From: Nemertoderma westbladi
Lineage: Eukaryota > Xenacoelomorpha > Nemertodermatida > Nemertodermatidae
Reading direction: 5' to 3'
Assembly (NCBI GenBank): GCA_032718475.1
Contig: JAUCBJ010005946.1
Location: forward strand, 1 to 64,000
Length of the DNA stretch: 64,000 nucleotides
Both the position numbers and the translations under genes were made by a program. The stretch's first letter is position 1. Every line of letters starts with the position of its first letter. The notes under the pieces are model-generated. The model saw only the letters and a list, made by a program, of their open reading frames with translations, was not told the DNA's origin and made no database searches. Below, in pieces: positions 10,993 through 22,300 of the stretch.

Positions 10993-12596
10993 TTAGATGT
11001 TCTCTCTTAGATGTTCTCTTTTAGATGTTAGATGATAGTTAGACGTTCCCTCTTACATGTTGGATGATAGTTAGATTGTCTCTCTTAGATGTTAGATGAT
11101 AGTTAGACGTTCTTTCTTAGATGTTAGATGATAGTTAGACTATCTCTCTTAGATGTTAGATGATAGTTAGATTTCTTCTCTTAGATGTTAGACGTTCTCT
11201 CTTAGATGTTAGATGATAGTTAGACGTTCTTTCTTATATGTTAGATGATAGTTAGACGTTCTTTCTTAGATGTTAGATGATAGTTAAATGTTCTCTCTTA
11301 GATGTTAGATGTTAGATGATAGTTAGATGTTACCTCTTAGATGTTAGATGTTCTCTCTTAGATGTTAGACGTTCTCTCTTAGATGTTAGATGATAGTTAG
11401 ACGTTCTTTCTAAGATGTTAGATGATAGTTAGATTGTCTCTCTTAGATGTTAGATGTTAGATGATAGTTAGATGTTACCTCTTAGATGTTAGATGTTCTC
11501 TCTTAGATGTTAGACGTTCTCTCTTAGATGTTAGATGATAGTTAGACGTTCTTTCTAAGATGTTAGATGATAGTTAGATTGTCTCTCTTAGATGTTAGAT
11601 GATAGTTAAACGTTCTTTCTTAGATGTTATATGATAGTTAGATGTTCTCTCTTAGATGTTAGATGTTAGATGATAGTTAGATGTTCTCTCTTAGATGTTA
11701 GACGTTCTCTCTTAGATGTTAGATGATAGTTAGACGTTCTTTCTTAGATGTTAGATGATAGTTAGACGTTCTTTCTTTGATGTTAGATGATAGTTAGACG
11801 TTCTCTCTTAGATGTTAGATGATAGTTAGACGTTCTCTCTTAGATGTTAGATGATAGTTAGACGTTCTCTCTTATATGTTAGATGATAGTTAGATGTTCT
11901 CTCTTAGATGTTCTCTTTTAGATGTTAGATGATAGTTAGACGTTCTCTCTTAGATGTTAGATGATAGTTAGATGTTCTCTCTTAGATGTTAGATGATAGT
12001 TAGACGTTCTCTCTTATATGTTAGATGATAGTTAGATGTTCTCTCTTAGATGTTCTCTTTTAGATGTTAGATGATAGTTAGACGTTCTCTCTTAGATGTT
12101 AGATGATAGTTAGACGTTCTTTCTTAGATGTTAGATGATAGTTAGATGTTCTCTCTTAGATGTTAGATGATAGTTAGACGTTCTCTCTTATATGTTAGAT
12201 GATAGTTAGACGTTCTCTCTTATATGTTAGATGATAGTTAGATGTTCTCTCTTAGATGTTCTCTCTTAGATGTTAGATGATAGTTAGACGTTCTCTCTTA
12301 TATGTTAGATGATAGTTAGATGTTCTCTCTTAGATGTTCTCTTTTAGATGTTAGATGATAGTTAGACGTTCTCTCTTAGATGTTAGATGATAGTTAGACG
12401 TTCTCTCTTAGATGTTAGATGATAGTTAGATGTTCTCTCTTAGATGTTAGATGATAGTTAGACGTTCTCTCTTATATGTTAGATGATAGTTAGACGTTCT
12501 CTCTTATATGTTAGATGATAGTTAGATGTTCTCTCTTAGATGTTCTCTCTTAGATGTTAGATGATAGTTAGACGTTCTCTCTTATATGTTAGATAA
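10993..12596. repeat. 32-bp minisatellite (GATGTTAGATGATAGTTAGA)
   Basis: About 50 units of roughly 32 bases alternate ttagatgttagatgatagtt with agacgttctctc. Shortened units (agatgttctctcttagatg without the middle) are interspersed, and multi-unit blocks recur near 11880-12090, 12230-12360 and 12460-12590. The array stops abruptly at the adaptor palindrome, so its real right end is unknown. Confidence 0.95.
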
Positions 12597-12647
12597 GTAC
12601 TCTGCGTTGATACCACTGCTTAAGCAGTGGTATCAACGCAGAGTACT
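12596..12647. other. Head-to-head PCR library adaptor (artefact)
   Basis: A perfect 52-base palindrome. Its right half (12622-12647) begins AAGCAGTGGTATCAACGCAG and ends AGTACT. From memory this is the SMART-type/PacBio low-input PCR adaptor, including the T added at ligation. The left half is its exact reverse complement. It lies precisely between two unrelated tandem arrays. This is foreign laboratory sequence, so the genomic adjacency of 12595 and 12648 is not established. Confidence 0.96.
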
Positions 12648-13425
12648 ATTTAAACCAAGGTTGTATTGAACCCCGTTGACAAGGGATTCATTTAAACCTA
12701 GGTTGTATTGAACCCCGTTGACAAGGGATTCATTTAAACCTAGGTTGTATTGAACCCCGTTGACAAGGGATTCATTTAAACCAAGGTTGTATTGAACCCC
12801 TTTGACAAGGGATTCATTTAAACCAAGGTTGTATAGAACCCCGTTGACAAGGGATTCATTTAAACCAAGGTTGTATTGGACCCCGTTGACAAGGGATTCA
12901 TTTAAACCTAGGTTGTATTGAACCCCGTTGACAAGGGATTCATTTAAACCTAGGTTGTATTGAACCCCTTTGACAAGGGATTCATTTAAACCAAGGTTGT
13001 ATTGAACCCCTTTGACAAGGGATTCATTTAAACCTAGGTTGTATTGAACCCCTTTGACAAGGGATTCATTTAAACCAAGGTTGTATTGAACCCCTTTGAC
13101 AAGGGATTCATTTAAACCAAGGTTGTATTGAACCCCGTTGACAAGGGATTCATTTAAACCAAGGTTGTATTGAACCCCGTTGACAAGGGATTCATTTAAA
13201 CCTAGGTTGTATTGAACCCCGTTGACAAGGGATTCATTTAAACCTAGGTTGTATTGAACCCCGTTGACAAGGGATTCATTTAAACCAAGGTTGTATTGAA
13301 CCCCGTTGACAAGGGATTCATTTAAACCTAGGTTGTATTGAACCCCGTTGACAAGGGATTCATTTAAACCTAGGTTGTATTGAACCCCGTTGACAAGGGA
13401 TTCATTTAAACCTAGGTTGAAATAA
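12648..13425. repeat. 42-bp minisatellite with a 14-residue open frame
   Basis: About 18 units of 42 bases. On the minus strand they read YNLGLNESLVNGVQ over and over, inside a 270-codon open frame running from an ATG at 13445 to about 12633. The frame stays open because 42 is a multiple of three. The last codons are read from adaptor sequence. Variants are few (V-N/K-G; cctagg/ccaagg). I see no splice sites, signal peptide or non-repeat domain, so I treat it as a repeat. A repetitive protein is a low-probability alternative. Confidence 0.85.
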
Positions 13426-13548
13426 ATGGGGATCCATTTAAGCACTGCTCAGATTTATGTAATCCTTCACATTAGTGATGCGTTTCTTTTCAATTTCTAG
13501 AGAGTTCCAAATTTCAAAGATAAATTGTTTTTGGTTTGTGGGATTTTA

Positions 13549-15245
13549 TTGTTAAACATTATTTTATTTGCTACGTTTTATTTGTAGATCTATTATTGAG
13601 CTACTACTACTAGGATCGGCATGCTGCATTGCAGCTGCATTTTTAAGAATGCTGTGCCGGCTTGTCACAAAATTGCACCGCCACAACTCCCTATCACCCA
13701 TGATATTTGCTAGATCATCCGCATCTTTAAGGCCAGTGTCCTTTAAGATGCGTCTCAAAAAAGTCATGGGCTGTCCACCATGTTTATTCACTCCATAAGG
13801 CTGCCAAAGTACAAGATTATGCACTGGCTGGTGCTCACGGCGAAAGCAATGTCCTGCAAAGCGGAGGCGATTTTGTTCTAGTGTCAAGCTTGGGGGAACC
13901 AATGAGACACCTCCAATGTTATATAGTGTCTGGTTGGAGATGTGTGCATTGTACTTGACACAATGAACCCGGCGTAGCATTCTTGTGAATGTGCCATCCA
14001 GAGATTTGGTGTCCTCAGCAGTTAGAGCCCAGCATGGACTCCCGTAGAGGAGTACTGGAACTACTGCTGCTCTAAATAATCGGACCTTAAGTTTCCGATT
14101 AATTCTCGGTGACTTCCAAATCCTGGAAAGCCTATTCAAGGCTGCCAATGCCTTTCCCTTACGTATTCCAAGGTCCTCATCTGACTTCCGGATCCATGAT
14201 CCCAGGTAACAGAAGTCGTCCACATGCTCAAGCATACCATCCTTTGAGCTTATGCTCATCCGATCAGAGACTTGCTGAGGACTTTCGAAGTTAACTGTCA
14301 GAATTTTGGTCTTTCTGGAGTTAATAAAAATACCAACACTAGAAGCAGCATGTTCTAATGAGCTTAGGAGCCGTTGGGCTCCCTCTAATGATTCTGAGAG
14401 TACTCCTATGTCATCAGCAAAGTCTAGATCAGTTAGGTACTTGGCAGGATTTCCTCGACTTCTAGAGCCAGTAGGTTGAGTTATCATCACCCCATCATCA
14501 TTATAATGATCTAAGGACATGCATAGAAAATAGTCAACCACAATAATGAACAAGAATGGTGCAAGTGTGTCTCCTTGGAGGACGCCCCATAACACTTCAA
14601 ATGGTTCTGTGTCACCGTCAACAGTAGACACAAATGTTGTCGAACCATCGTATACTGATCTGATTGCTGCAATAATTTCATCAGGAATCCCATATAATGA
14701 AAGTATGCTGAACATACGTGAGCGAGAGACTGAATCAAAGGCCTTGAAGAAGTCAACAAAGATAACAGGCAGATGCCTGTCTTTCTTTTTTGATAACTCT
14801 TCAATTATCCTTCTAAGTGCCAAAATGGGCTCCATGGTCCCACGACCTTTACGGAACCCATTCTGATTTCCACGGAGCAGTCTCTCAATGGGATCCCTGA
14901 TGCGATTTAATAGAATCCTATTGTATAGCTTTGCAGCAATCGAGATCAATGAGATTCCCCGAAAAGAACCATAGAGTGTTAGGTTGCCCTTCTTGGGAAC
15001 TGGCACCAACTTATTTGTTTTCATTTCTTGTGGGACTCTTGTTGTTCGGTACATGTCTACTATGATGGGATAGATGAGCTTTAAACACTCAGGTATTTTA
15101 AAGACCTCAGGGGGAACACCATCTACTCCACTGGCACGATTGGTCTTAATGCTCTTTGCAGCAGCCTTCACTTCTGCAAAGGAGCCTTTTCTTGTTAAAC
15201 TTTATTTTATTTGTTTAAGTTTTATTTGTAGATCTATTATTGAGC
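13549..15245 (-). mobile_element. 5'-truncated endonuclease-RT retroelement with long target-site duplication
   Basis: The element body (about 13602-15191, minus strand) is flanked by two copies of a 53-54 base direct repeat, 13549-13601 and 15192-15245. Each ends tttgtagatctattattgagc and the copies differ at about six positions. The 3' end carries a short (TAG)n tail (ctactactac on the plus strand). Truncation at the 5' end within the RT and a direct repeat around the insert are the marks of target-primed integration. Fragments of the same family lie at 19880-20318, 21316-21432, 22485-23085 and in the array at 57.7 and 58.2 kb. Confidence 0.85.
13564..15171 (-). CDS. Reverse transcriptase, 5'-truncated non-LTR element
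   Basis: A 535-codon frame covers the reverse-transcriptase core and C-terminal region of a non-LTR element. It begins inside the RT (NRASGVDGVPPEVFK) and continues with NKLVPVPKKGNLTLYGSFRG, the catalytic block FVDFFKAFDSV, GVLQGDTLAPFLF and the LDFADD box with both catalytic Asp residues. A conserved LLYGSPCWALT stretch and LRFAGHCFR follow near the end. The endonuclease half is missing because of 5' truncation. About the last 15 codons are read from the tail and the flanking duplication, so the natural stop is lost or sits at the tail. The uninterrupted frame suggests a recent insertion. It cannot transpose alone. Confidence 0.85.
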   Translation of the reverse strand: MKAAAKSIKTNRASGVDGVPPEVFKIPECLKLIYPIIVDMYRTTRVPQEMKTNKLVPVPKKGNLTLYGSFRGISLISIAAKLYNRILLNRIRDPIERLLRGNQNGFRKGRGTMEPILALRRIIEELSKKKDRHLPVIFVDFFKAFDSVSRSRMFSILSLYGIPDEIIAAIRSVYDGSTTFVSTVDGDTEPFEVLWGVLQGDTLAPFLFIIVVDYFLCMSLDHYNDDGVMITQPTGSRSRGNPAKYLTDLDFADDIGVLSESLEGAQRLLSSLEHAASSVGIFINSRKTKILTVNFESPQQVSDRMSISSKDGMLEHVDDFCYLGSWIRKSDEDLGIRKGKALAALNRLSRIWKSPRINRKLKVRLFRAAVVPVLLYGSPCWALTAEDTKSLDGTFTRMLRRVHCVKYNAHISNQTLYNIGGVSLVPPSLTLEQNRLRFAGHCFRREHQPVHNLVLWQPYGVNKHGGQPMTFLRRILKDTGLKDADDLANIMGDRELWRCNFVTSRHSILKNAAAMQHADPSSSSSIIDLQIKRSK

Positions 15246-15289
15246 AATGGCAATGTAAGGTGCAAGAATCGTATGCTTAGGTTGTAGAT

Positions 15290-15600
15290 GTAATTTTTGA
15301 GTGCATTGTAATCTCGCATGGATCGTAGAGTATAAGAAATAGCATTGGTTTTAAGACTTTCTTCCGTTCCAGACAGAGTCAGCTCCTGTATTCGTTTGTT
15401 TTGAATAATTCGTAGTGCGTGATTTTATAGTTTTTCAAATCCGTACAAAAGATTGGTGTATCCGTGTTTGTTGTTTAAAGGTGCCAATATTTCGGTGCAG
15501 TAGTTGTGATATGGGAGAACCGTTGCTTTGTTGATGTTTAGTTTTGTTTTTTGAGATAGCTAGCTGTCCTTTTACTAAGCGTAAACAAGCTATCGATTGT
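15290..15600 (-). pseudogene. LINE fragment, post-RT region
   Basis: Read on the minus strand, this contains LNINKATVLPYHNYCTEILA, then LLYGFEKL-stop-NHALRIIQNKR. That matches the region after the catalytic domain of many LINEs, where an LPYLxYC...QNKALRII pattern is typical. An in-frame stop shows it is dead. Confidence 0.5.
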
Positions 15601-15606
15601 GTCATT

Positions 15607-15867
15607 CAATATACAATGTAAATAGGCGTTTCCATAGCGAAAAATATCAACCGGCCCTATTGGGACTCGAACCCAGTACCTAGGTTTCAAACTTCTGGTT
15701 ATCATCAGCCGGGTGAGTGTACTGAGCTACCAGACCGGATGAATATTTCGCTGTGGAGTGGGAGAGGAAGTTTGAAACCTAGGTACCGGGTTCGAGCCCC
15801 AATAGGGCCTTTTGATATTTTTCGCTATGGAGAGCATTATCATATTGTCCTATTTACATTGTATATT
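15607..15867. mobile_element. Foldback element with a tRNA-like core
   Basis: Long imperfect terminal inverted repeats (about 95 bases) start aatatacaatgtaaatagg at 15607 and end cctatttacattgtatatt at 15867. The inner arms carry cctaggtttcaaacttc and gaagtttgaaacctagg. The minus strand between and within the arms reads like a tRNA, with TGGTAGCTCAGT (A box), GCTGATGATAACCAG and GGGTTCGAGTCC (B box). The acceptor stem does not pair as in a real tRNA gene, so this is a tRNA-derived element later turned into a hairpin. Confidence 0.7.
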
Positions 15868-16016
15868 TAATACACCGCGTCACTCGCCCCACAACAATTC
15901 ACTTATTATTATTGATTGTGTCATTCTATCTACTATGTGTGTTGCTTTCCAGTCAAGTCTGACATACCGTCTTCATTCATAACAATAATTGTAACAGAGT
16001 TGTTATCTATTTTTAG

Positions 16017-16356
16017 CACGTGGTGATGATTCTGCCACGGCTAGAACTCTTGGAAACGAGTCGACATACAGGAGTCATAAAAAAACGTCCCCGCCACCGG
16101 CGCCCACCAATGCACCACCAGCCACACCAGCTCCACCACCAAGCGTTAATGATTGGTCAGTGAAGGATCTTTTTACGGTTGATGGGGGAAAGCGGGCGAA
16201 GAGAGATGCAGTTGACCCCGATACGTTACCTAAACCAGCCGGCGCGGCAGATAGAGTGGCTGCCTTGAGTTCCTTAACTAAACGTTACGAACCGGCGGAG
16301 AATATTCGTAAAAGATCCATTGATAAACGAGACATGAATCCTTGGTTCCCTGACAG
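16017..16356 (+). CDS. Candidate pro-region exon of the metallopeptidase gene
   Basis: The acceptor is ctatttttag (AG at 16015-16016) and the donor GACAG|GTTAAT is rather weak. About 113 codons are open. A Pro/Ala/Thr stretch (SPPPAPTNAPPATPAPPP) is followed by a region with four multibasic sites (GGKRAKRD, LTKRY, IRKRS, DKRD), which could be processed by furin-like proteases. It ends with two bases of a codon, and the exon at 24539 supplies the third. Without splicing the frame ends at a TAG at 16367-16369, so this could instead be the last exon of another gene, for example a prohormone-like precursor. Confidence 0.5.
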
Positions 16357-19300
16357 GTTAATTATTTAGTTTGTTCAGATTATTTTTTATCAGATTATTT
16401 ATTTCAAATTGCGATAATTTGTGATATATTAAATACACACAGCACCTGAATAATAATAATATTTTATTTATTTATTTATTTATTTATGAAAGGCGAGAGT
16501 AAATACCACCGATCAGACTAGACTGCTAGCTAGTGTGGTCTGGAGGGGAGTTTTAATGATGTTTTTAGTAATAACAATAATAACAACTGAATATAAACAT
16601 TAATATACAAACATATTAAACCGTAATACATTGTTGTCTGGGTTGAATATAACATGGATTAAAAACCCAGTCTATTGGTTTTGTTAGTTCAGAGAACGTG
16701 TGTGATATAAAAGGGTGTGGAGGTCATTCATTAGCAAAGTTCAATAAAGTAAAGTCATCAGCAAAAAGGGTACTTAATAATGTTGTAACGTTAGGAAGAC
16801 ATTAATTAAGCGGATGAATAGAATCGGAGAGAGGGTACTTCCTAGTGGGAGTCTGCAGAGTAATTGTAGAAGAGAAGGGTTTATACCGTCAATGGAAACG
16901 TATTGTTTTCGATCCTGTAATGGATTTCGCGTGCATCTGGCACGATAATATCCTAAAACGGCTTTGTATCTCTAAGGTTTCCAAAAAGTGTTTCTTTTAG
17001 CCTTATTGTTTTGGTTTCTGGCTATCAATACTGTCATGTAAATATTTCCTACTAGTACACGGTCCTTCAATGACTTGTTATTTACGGACATCCACAACCC
17101 TTCATAGATAGTTCAAAAACACAGTGATTTCTGTTCTTTCCAAGATGTTATATTGCTCCCATTCTGGCATATAAAAATAGTGCATAGTTTTAGTATTTCG
17201 TGCTATAAATACTCTGAACAAATATAATACATGAAAAGGTCTATAGAAAATCTATAGGTAGTGAAAAAAGTCTAAATAAAAGGGCACAACGTCGGACAAA
17301 CGTCATGCGGTGTCAACGTCATACGTTGGTGCAGCTTCACGCTATTGGAACTTGGCGATAGTGCAGACTGCAGAACACCAGAATCACCGTCTGAGTCCAA
17401 ACAGGGCAGGGGTGGGACCGATTGGACGCAAATGGTTAGCTGCTACTCTGCCCTCAATATTATATACATCTACGGTGGTTAAACATTGCTAAATAGACAT
17501 TTTTTACGGGCTTGTTGTGTGGAAATATCTGAGAAATTGAAAAATCCGGGCAGGCCACCAGTAAGAAAAGGTGTCGATCTATCATCATATCGAATTTTGT
17601 AGCATTTTATTGAAATTTGAAAACAATTAGGGGGGGGGGGGGGCTCCGACCCCCTAAAAATGGTTGTTGTATTAACCCTATTAAACCCGGGGGGGGGGTC
17701 AATATGACCCCCCCTCCTCCCCCGTGGTTTTTTTATTATAATTCTGAAACAAACGCAGTTGGGAATTTTTTTCCTAAAAATCTATTGTCTTCCTAGAAGT
17801 GAAAACCGTTTTCAAAAATATTGGGTAGTTTTCGAGTTATGGCACCATTTTTTACCCTACTTTTGGCACTTTTTTTGAGAGGTTTTTTGAAAATTACATT
17901 TCATTAAATATGAATTGTAACATCTCTATTTTTGATTTACACCGGTTTTTTGGTGTTAGCAATTGGATGGAATTCATATAAATTGATTTAGAAATTTCAA
18001 ACAATGTTTTTTTCAGCGGGTGCCAAATTTTGGTGCCTGCACCCAATTTTGAAATATTCAATTTTGTAAATTGATTGTTTGAAACTTGTTTTTTACGCAA
18101 TTGGGGTTTTTTGGGGTTCTGGTTTCGATGAAATATTTACGAGTTGCACCAAGCGTATCAAACTTGTATTTTCGGTGCTGTGTGCAAATTTTGGTGCTAG
18201 CACGAAATTTTGAAAATCCATTCAATAGATAAAATTGCTTGTGACAATTTATTTCCTGCGCGTTTAGAGGTTTATGGCTGTTCTGAATTCAATGGAATAT
18301 ATAATTATCGAACTAGACATCTCAAACTTGTATTTTTCGGAAGTGGGTATGTGGTACTAGCACCAAATTTTAAAAACCATCAAATATATCAATTGATGGT
18401 GTCACCTTGTTTATTGCGTTATATGGGTTTGTGATGGTTCTGAATTCAATGGAATCAGTAAAAATTTCATTTATATAATACGTATTTATTATAGACCAAG
18501 TTTTTATTATGTTAGAGGAGTGTTGATCGAATTGGTAGGTCTATTAATTCTTCTCTGCTACTTTTAGGATTTTCGATAGTTTGTTACGGAAGGTGTTGAA
18601 TATTTTGCGGTCAGTTTCAGAGTGAGATTTTAACAATTTCCTATATAGTTTATCTTTAAGTCTGATTGATTTTATGATACCTGAAATGATCCATTTTTTA
18701 CCAAATACTTTGGATATATCATCGTAGAAACGATCAAATTTGTCAGCCGGGAAATATAATTATCGGTGTACTACAAGTTTAGATGAGAGTTTATATCGTT
18801 TAAAAAACATTGTTCGTCATATTTAGAGTAATCGAAAGATAGTTTTGTTTTAGGATCATTGAAAACACATTTATATTTTTGGCAATGATGAAGGTAGTGT
18901 GGGGTCACAGTTAATGATGCATTTAATGTAGGTGATGCGAAATGAATTGAGTGGGAATAACAGCGTCTGTCTGACAGACGGTCGCTACTAGTAGATTGTG
19001 CCTATTATTAGCGATTTTGAATTAGGTCGAGAAATTTTAACTCATTAGTTTTCGAGTCCCTGGGATTTGGAACTCAGGAAACTCTGTGACTTGTATTGAG
19101 TCTCTTAAGTAGTAACGTATAAGTAAGTATAAGTAGTTACGTAGGTAACCGTTTATAAAATTCTATGTTTTTTTTAATTGAAAAAGTTTCCGTAAAAGTA
19201 AAAATATCAAATTTATATTCAAGAATTTTAAGAAACTGGCTTATTATGTAATCAAAATAAGAAAGGTTTTGACAGTTTAAATTAAAAAATACAGAAAAGC

Positions 19301-22300
19301 TATTTGGTTTCGTGGAAGAAAGTCTTAAGATAATGTATCTTTATCAAACTCCACATTGGTAATATTTAGCTCAGGGTCAATATTTGAAAAAGTTTGATTT
19401 AAATGATTTATTTCTAGCGCAATAACGAATCGTTTAAAATCTCCCTCGTCTTCATCTAAAACAGATGAAAAGGGTAAACGTCATTAAAACGGCAAGAGAT
19501 ATAAAAAATAAAACAGATGAAAAGGGTAAACGTCATTAAAACGGCAAGAGATATAAAAAATAAAACAGATGAAAAGGGTAAACGTCATTAAAACGGCAAG
19601 AGATATAAAAAATAAAACAGATGAAAAGGGTAAACGTCATTAAAACGGCAAGAGATATAAAAATAGGTGTTACTTTTATTTGAGATAAAAATTCACCACG
19701 GGAAAAATGCTGACCACAAGGCAGATGAAAGGTTGATTCACATAGAGCACAAGAAAAATTTTATGTATGAATTTAAAATTGGGGAAAAGCAAAAAGCACA
19801 GGAATTGGGAATGGGATTTTGGTACATGGAATGGGGCGTTTGGGCATTCTAACATTCCTGGAAGACTTTAATGCAAGTCTGCATCAATCACCTACATCGC
19901 GTCACAAGTCCCAGATAGATTCATTTTCTGTTTCGTAGGAAATACAGGAGCTCTATACAAGACTGTAACGCATTTACACTTCGACCCTTCTCCAGTGATC
20001 ACCGCCTTATTGTGGCCAAGGTAAGACTAGTCTGCGTGCTAGCAGAACAACGAAATCTGCCTTGCCGCGGCATGACTGGTCCTCTTTGTTGCAACAGCCA
20101 AGTGTGAGATCCAGCTTCACACTACAGCTGAGCAATAGGTATGAGGTTCTTGTCTCTGAGGCGGCAGATCACTATGAGGGCTATACTGCCTTCACAGAAG
20201 CAGTTAAGTTAGCAGCTGCAGAAAAAGTTCCTGTATACCCTCGAAACAGGAAAAAGGCCCCCTGGACTGACCACAAAATTAGGAAGTGCCGAAATGACCT
20301 CTATAAGGCGCAGAAAGATGTCGTAGTGTCCGAGTGGATACGGCGCATGAACTGCTTACACAATAGTGTTTGGTGGCCCAGGTTCGAATCCGACTAAAGG
20401 CTGTAGAAATTTCGCATTGTTGTGTCCCTAGGCAAGACACTTTAGACATTAGTTAGTGCCTACGCCAACCCAGCGGTATAATGGGAACCTAGCTTTGCTG
20501 GGGTAATGATAATAAAAGCGCTTTGAGTATGCCGAGCATAATAAAGCGCTATATAATTAACCAAGCAGGACAATTCGTTCTCGGGAAATTCGGTTCGGAC
20601 AATTCGGTCCCGGACAATTCGGTCCCGGACAATTCGGTCCCGGGCAATTCGGTCCCGGACAATTCGGTCCCATTAATTTTGTATTTTGGGACCGAATTGT
20701 CCGGGACCAAATTCTCCGTGACCGAATTGTCCGGAGACAGACTGGGACAAATTCGGCCCCAAAACATACATATTAATGGGACCGAATTGTCCGGGACCGA
20801 ATTGTCCGGGAACAAAATTGATAATGGTGAATGTTCTAGAAACTTAGTAGATATTTTTATAGTAGTTTATATAGGTTTTTATAGTGTTTTTTTTACTTTG
20901 TTAAAAGATTTTACTTTTTTTGTTAACATTATTACTTATGGTAGCTAGTGGAGCTAGTGAATTATTTACTATCTAGTAATAGTAGTATGTATTTAAAATG
21001 TTTAAAACTGATTTAAGTAACAGGTAAAAAAGATGGTGTTGACCAGTAGTACTATTAAATTAAAATAAGCTATTAATTTAACAGCAATTTATTCTTGAAT
21101 CTATACATATTAAATGCTAAATAAGTAGCAAAATATTAGTAATTCAATTTTCATAGTATTTTGTTTTTGGTCCGAATTATGTTTCTATCAGGAACCGGAC
21201 AATTAGGTCCCGGACAATTCGGTCCTAGGACAATTCGATCCCGGACAATTCAATCCCGAACAATTCCGTCCCATTTATTTAGTGTTTAGGGACGAAATTG
21301 TCCGGAACAGAATTGTTGAATTGAACAAATAAGTTGGTGCCAGTTCCCAAGAAGGCCAACTACCTAACACTCTATGGTTCTTTTCGGAGAATCTCATTGA
21401 TCTCGATTGCTGCAAAGCTATACAATAGACAGATGGCATTCCGGTACCATTACTAGTGCATAGATTCCATGCCTCAACATTCAATAGTGTCCTCAGCACT
21501 AGTACTGATTTGGATGCCGTAAAGTGCTGACAGCTATAGGTCCTGAGTGGCCCGGACCTGATCACCTGAGTACCTTGACACTGACTCACCATGTCCTGGA
21601 ATGTAATGTAGTTATATAGTATAGTGTAGTACATTTTTCTAGAAACCTTAATGAAATTGCATGAAATTTGAAACATAGATAGTTCCACCTCCCTCCTCCT
21701 CCGTGGGTGAGCCAGAATTTTTATTTTTGCTTTCAATCGTGTTTGAAAAGGGTGTCTCCGACGATATTGTACCATATACACTGCAGTTATTCTTCAACCT
21801 TATAATGATTTGTTGATATTGTTAGAAAGCTGGCCCTGTAAGGATTCCAAATATGTAACATAATCTGAATTTCATTATAAAAAATGAGTATGATATGAAT
21901 CATATCATACTCATTATATATTAATACAATGAGATATGAGCTTTCGAAAGTTGCTTGGTTTTGCGCCTGTGCGAGGTTATTTTATTCTATTTAACAAATA
22001 AATCATATTCTGGAACACTTTGTTTATGTATGAATAGAGCTACAGTTATTGCATTGTTGCCCAGCTACGTATGGGATAAACAAAATGTTCTAGAAAATGG
22101 TGTATTTATTAAATAGAATAAAATAGCGCAGGTGTAAAACCATTCAACTTTAGAATGCCTATATCTCAGCTGTTTTACGACGAAATTCAGATTGTTACAT
22201 ATTTGGAATCCTTGCATGGCCAGCTTTCCATTGGTACCAACAAACAGCTATAAGGTAGAAGAATAACTGCGGTGTAACTGGTGTAATATCGCCGGAGACA

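Noticed and set aside
15660-15740. A functional tRNA gene on the minus strand
   Set aside because: A and B boxes are present, but the ends do not form an acceptor stem and the 3' half is part of an inverted repeat. It is tRNA-derived element sequence.
20319-20400. A tRNA(Leu/Ser)-like gene
   Set aside because: It is the head of a SINE with a conserved non-tRNA body, found again reversed at 24241-24512.
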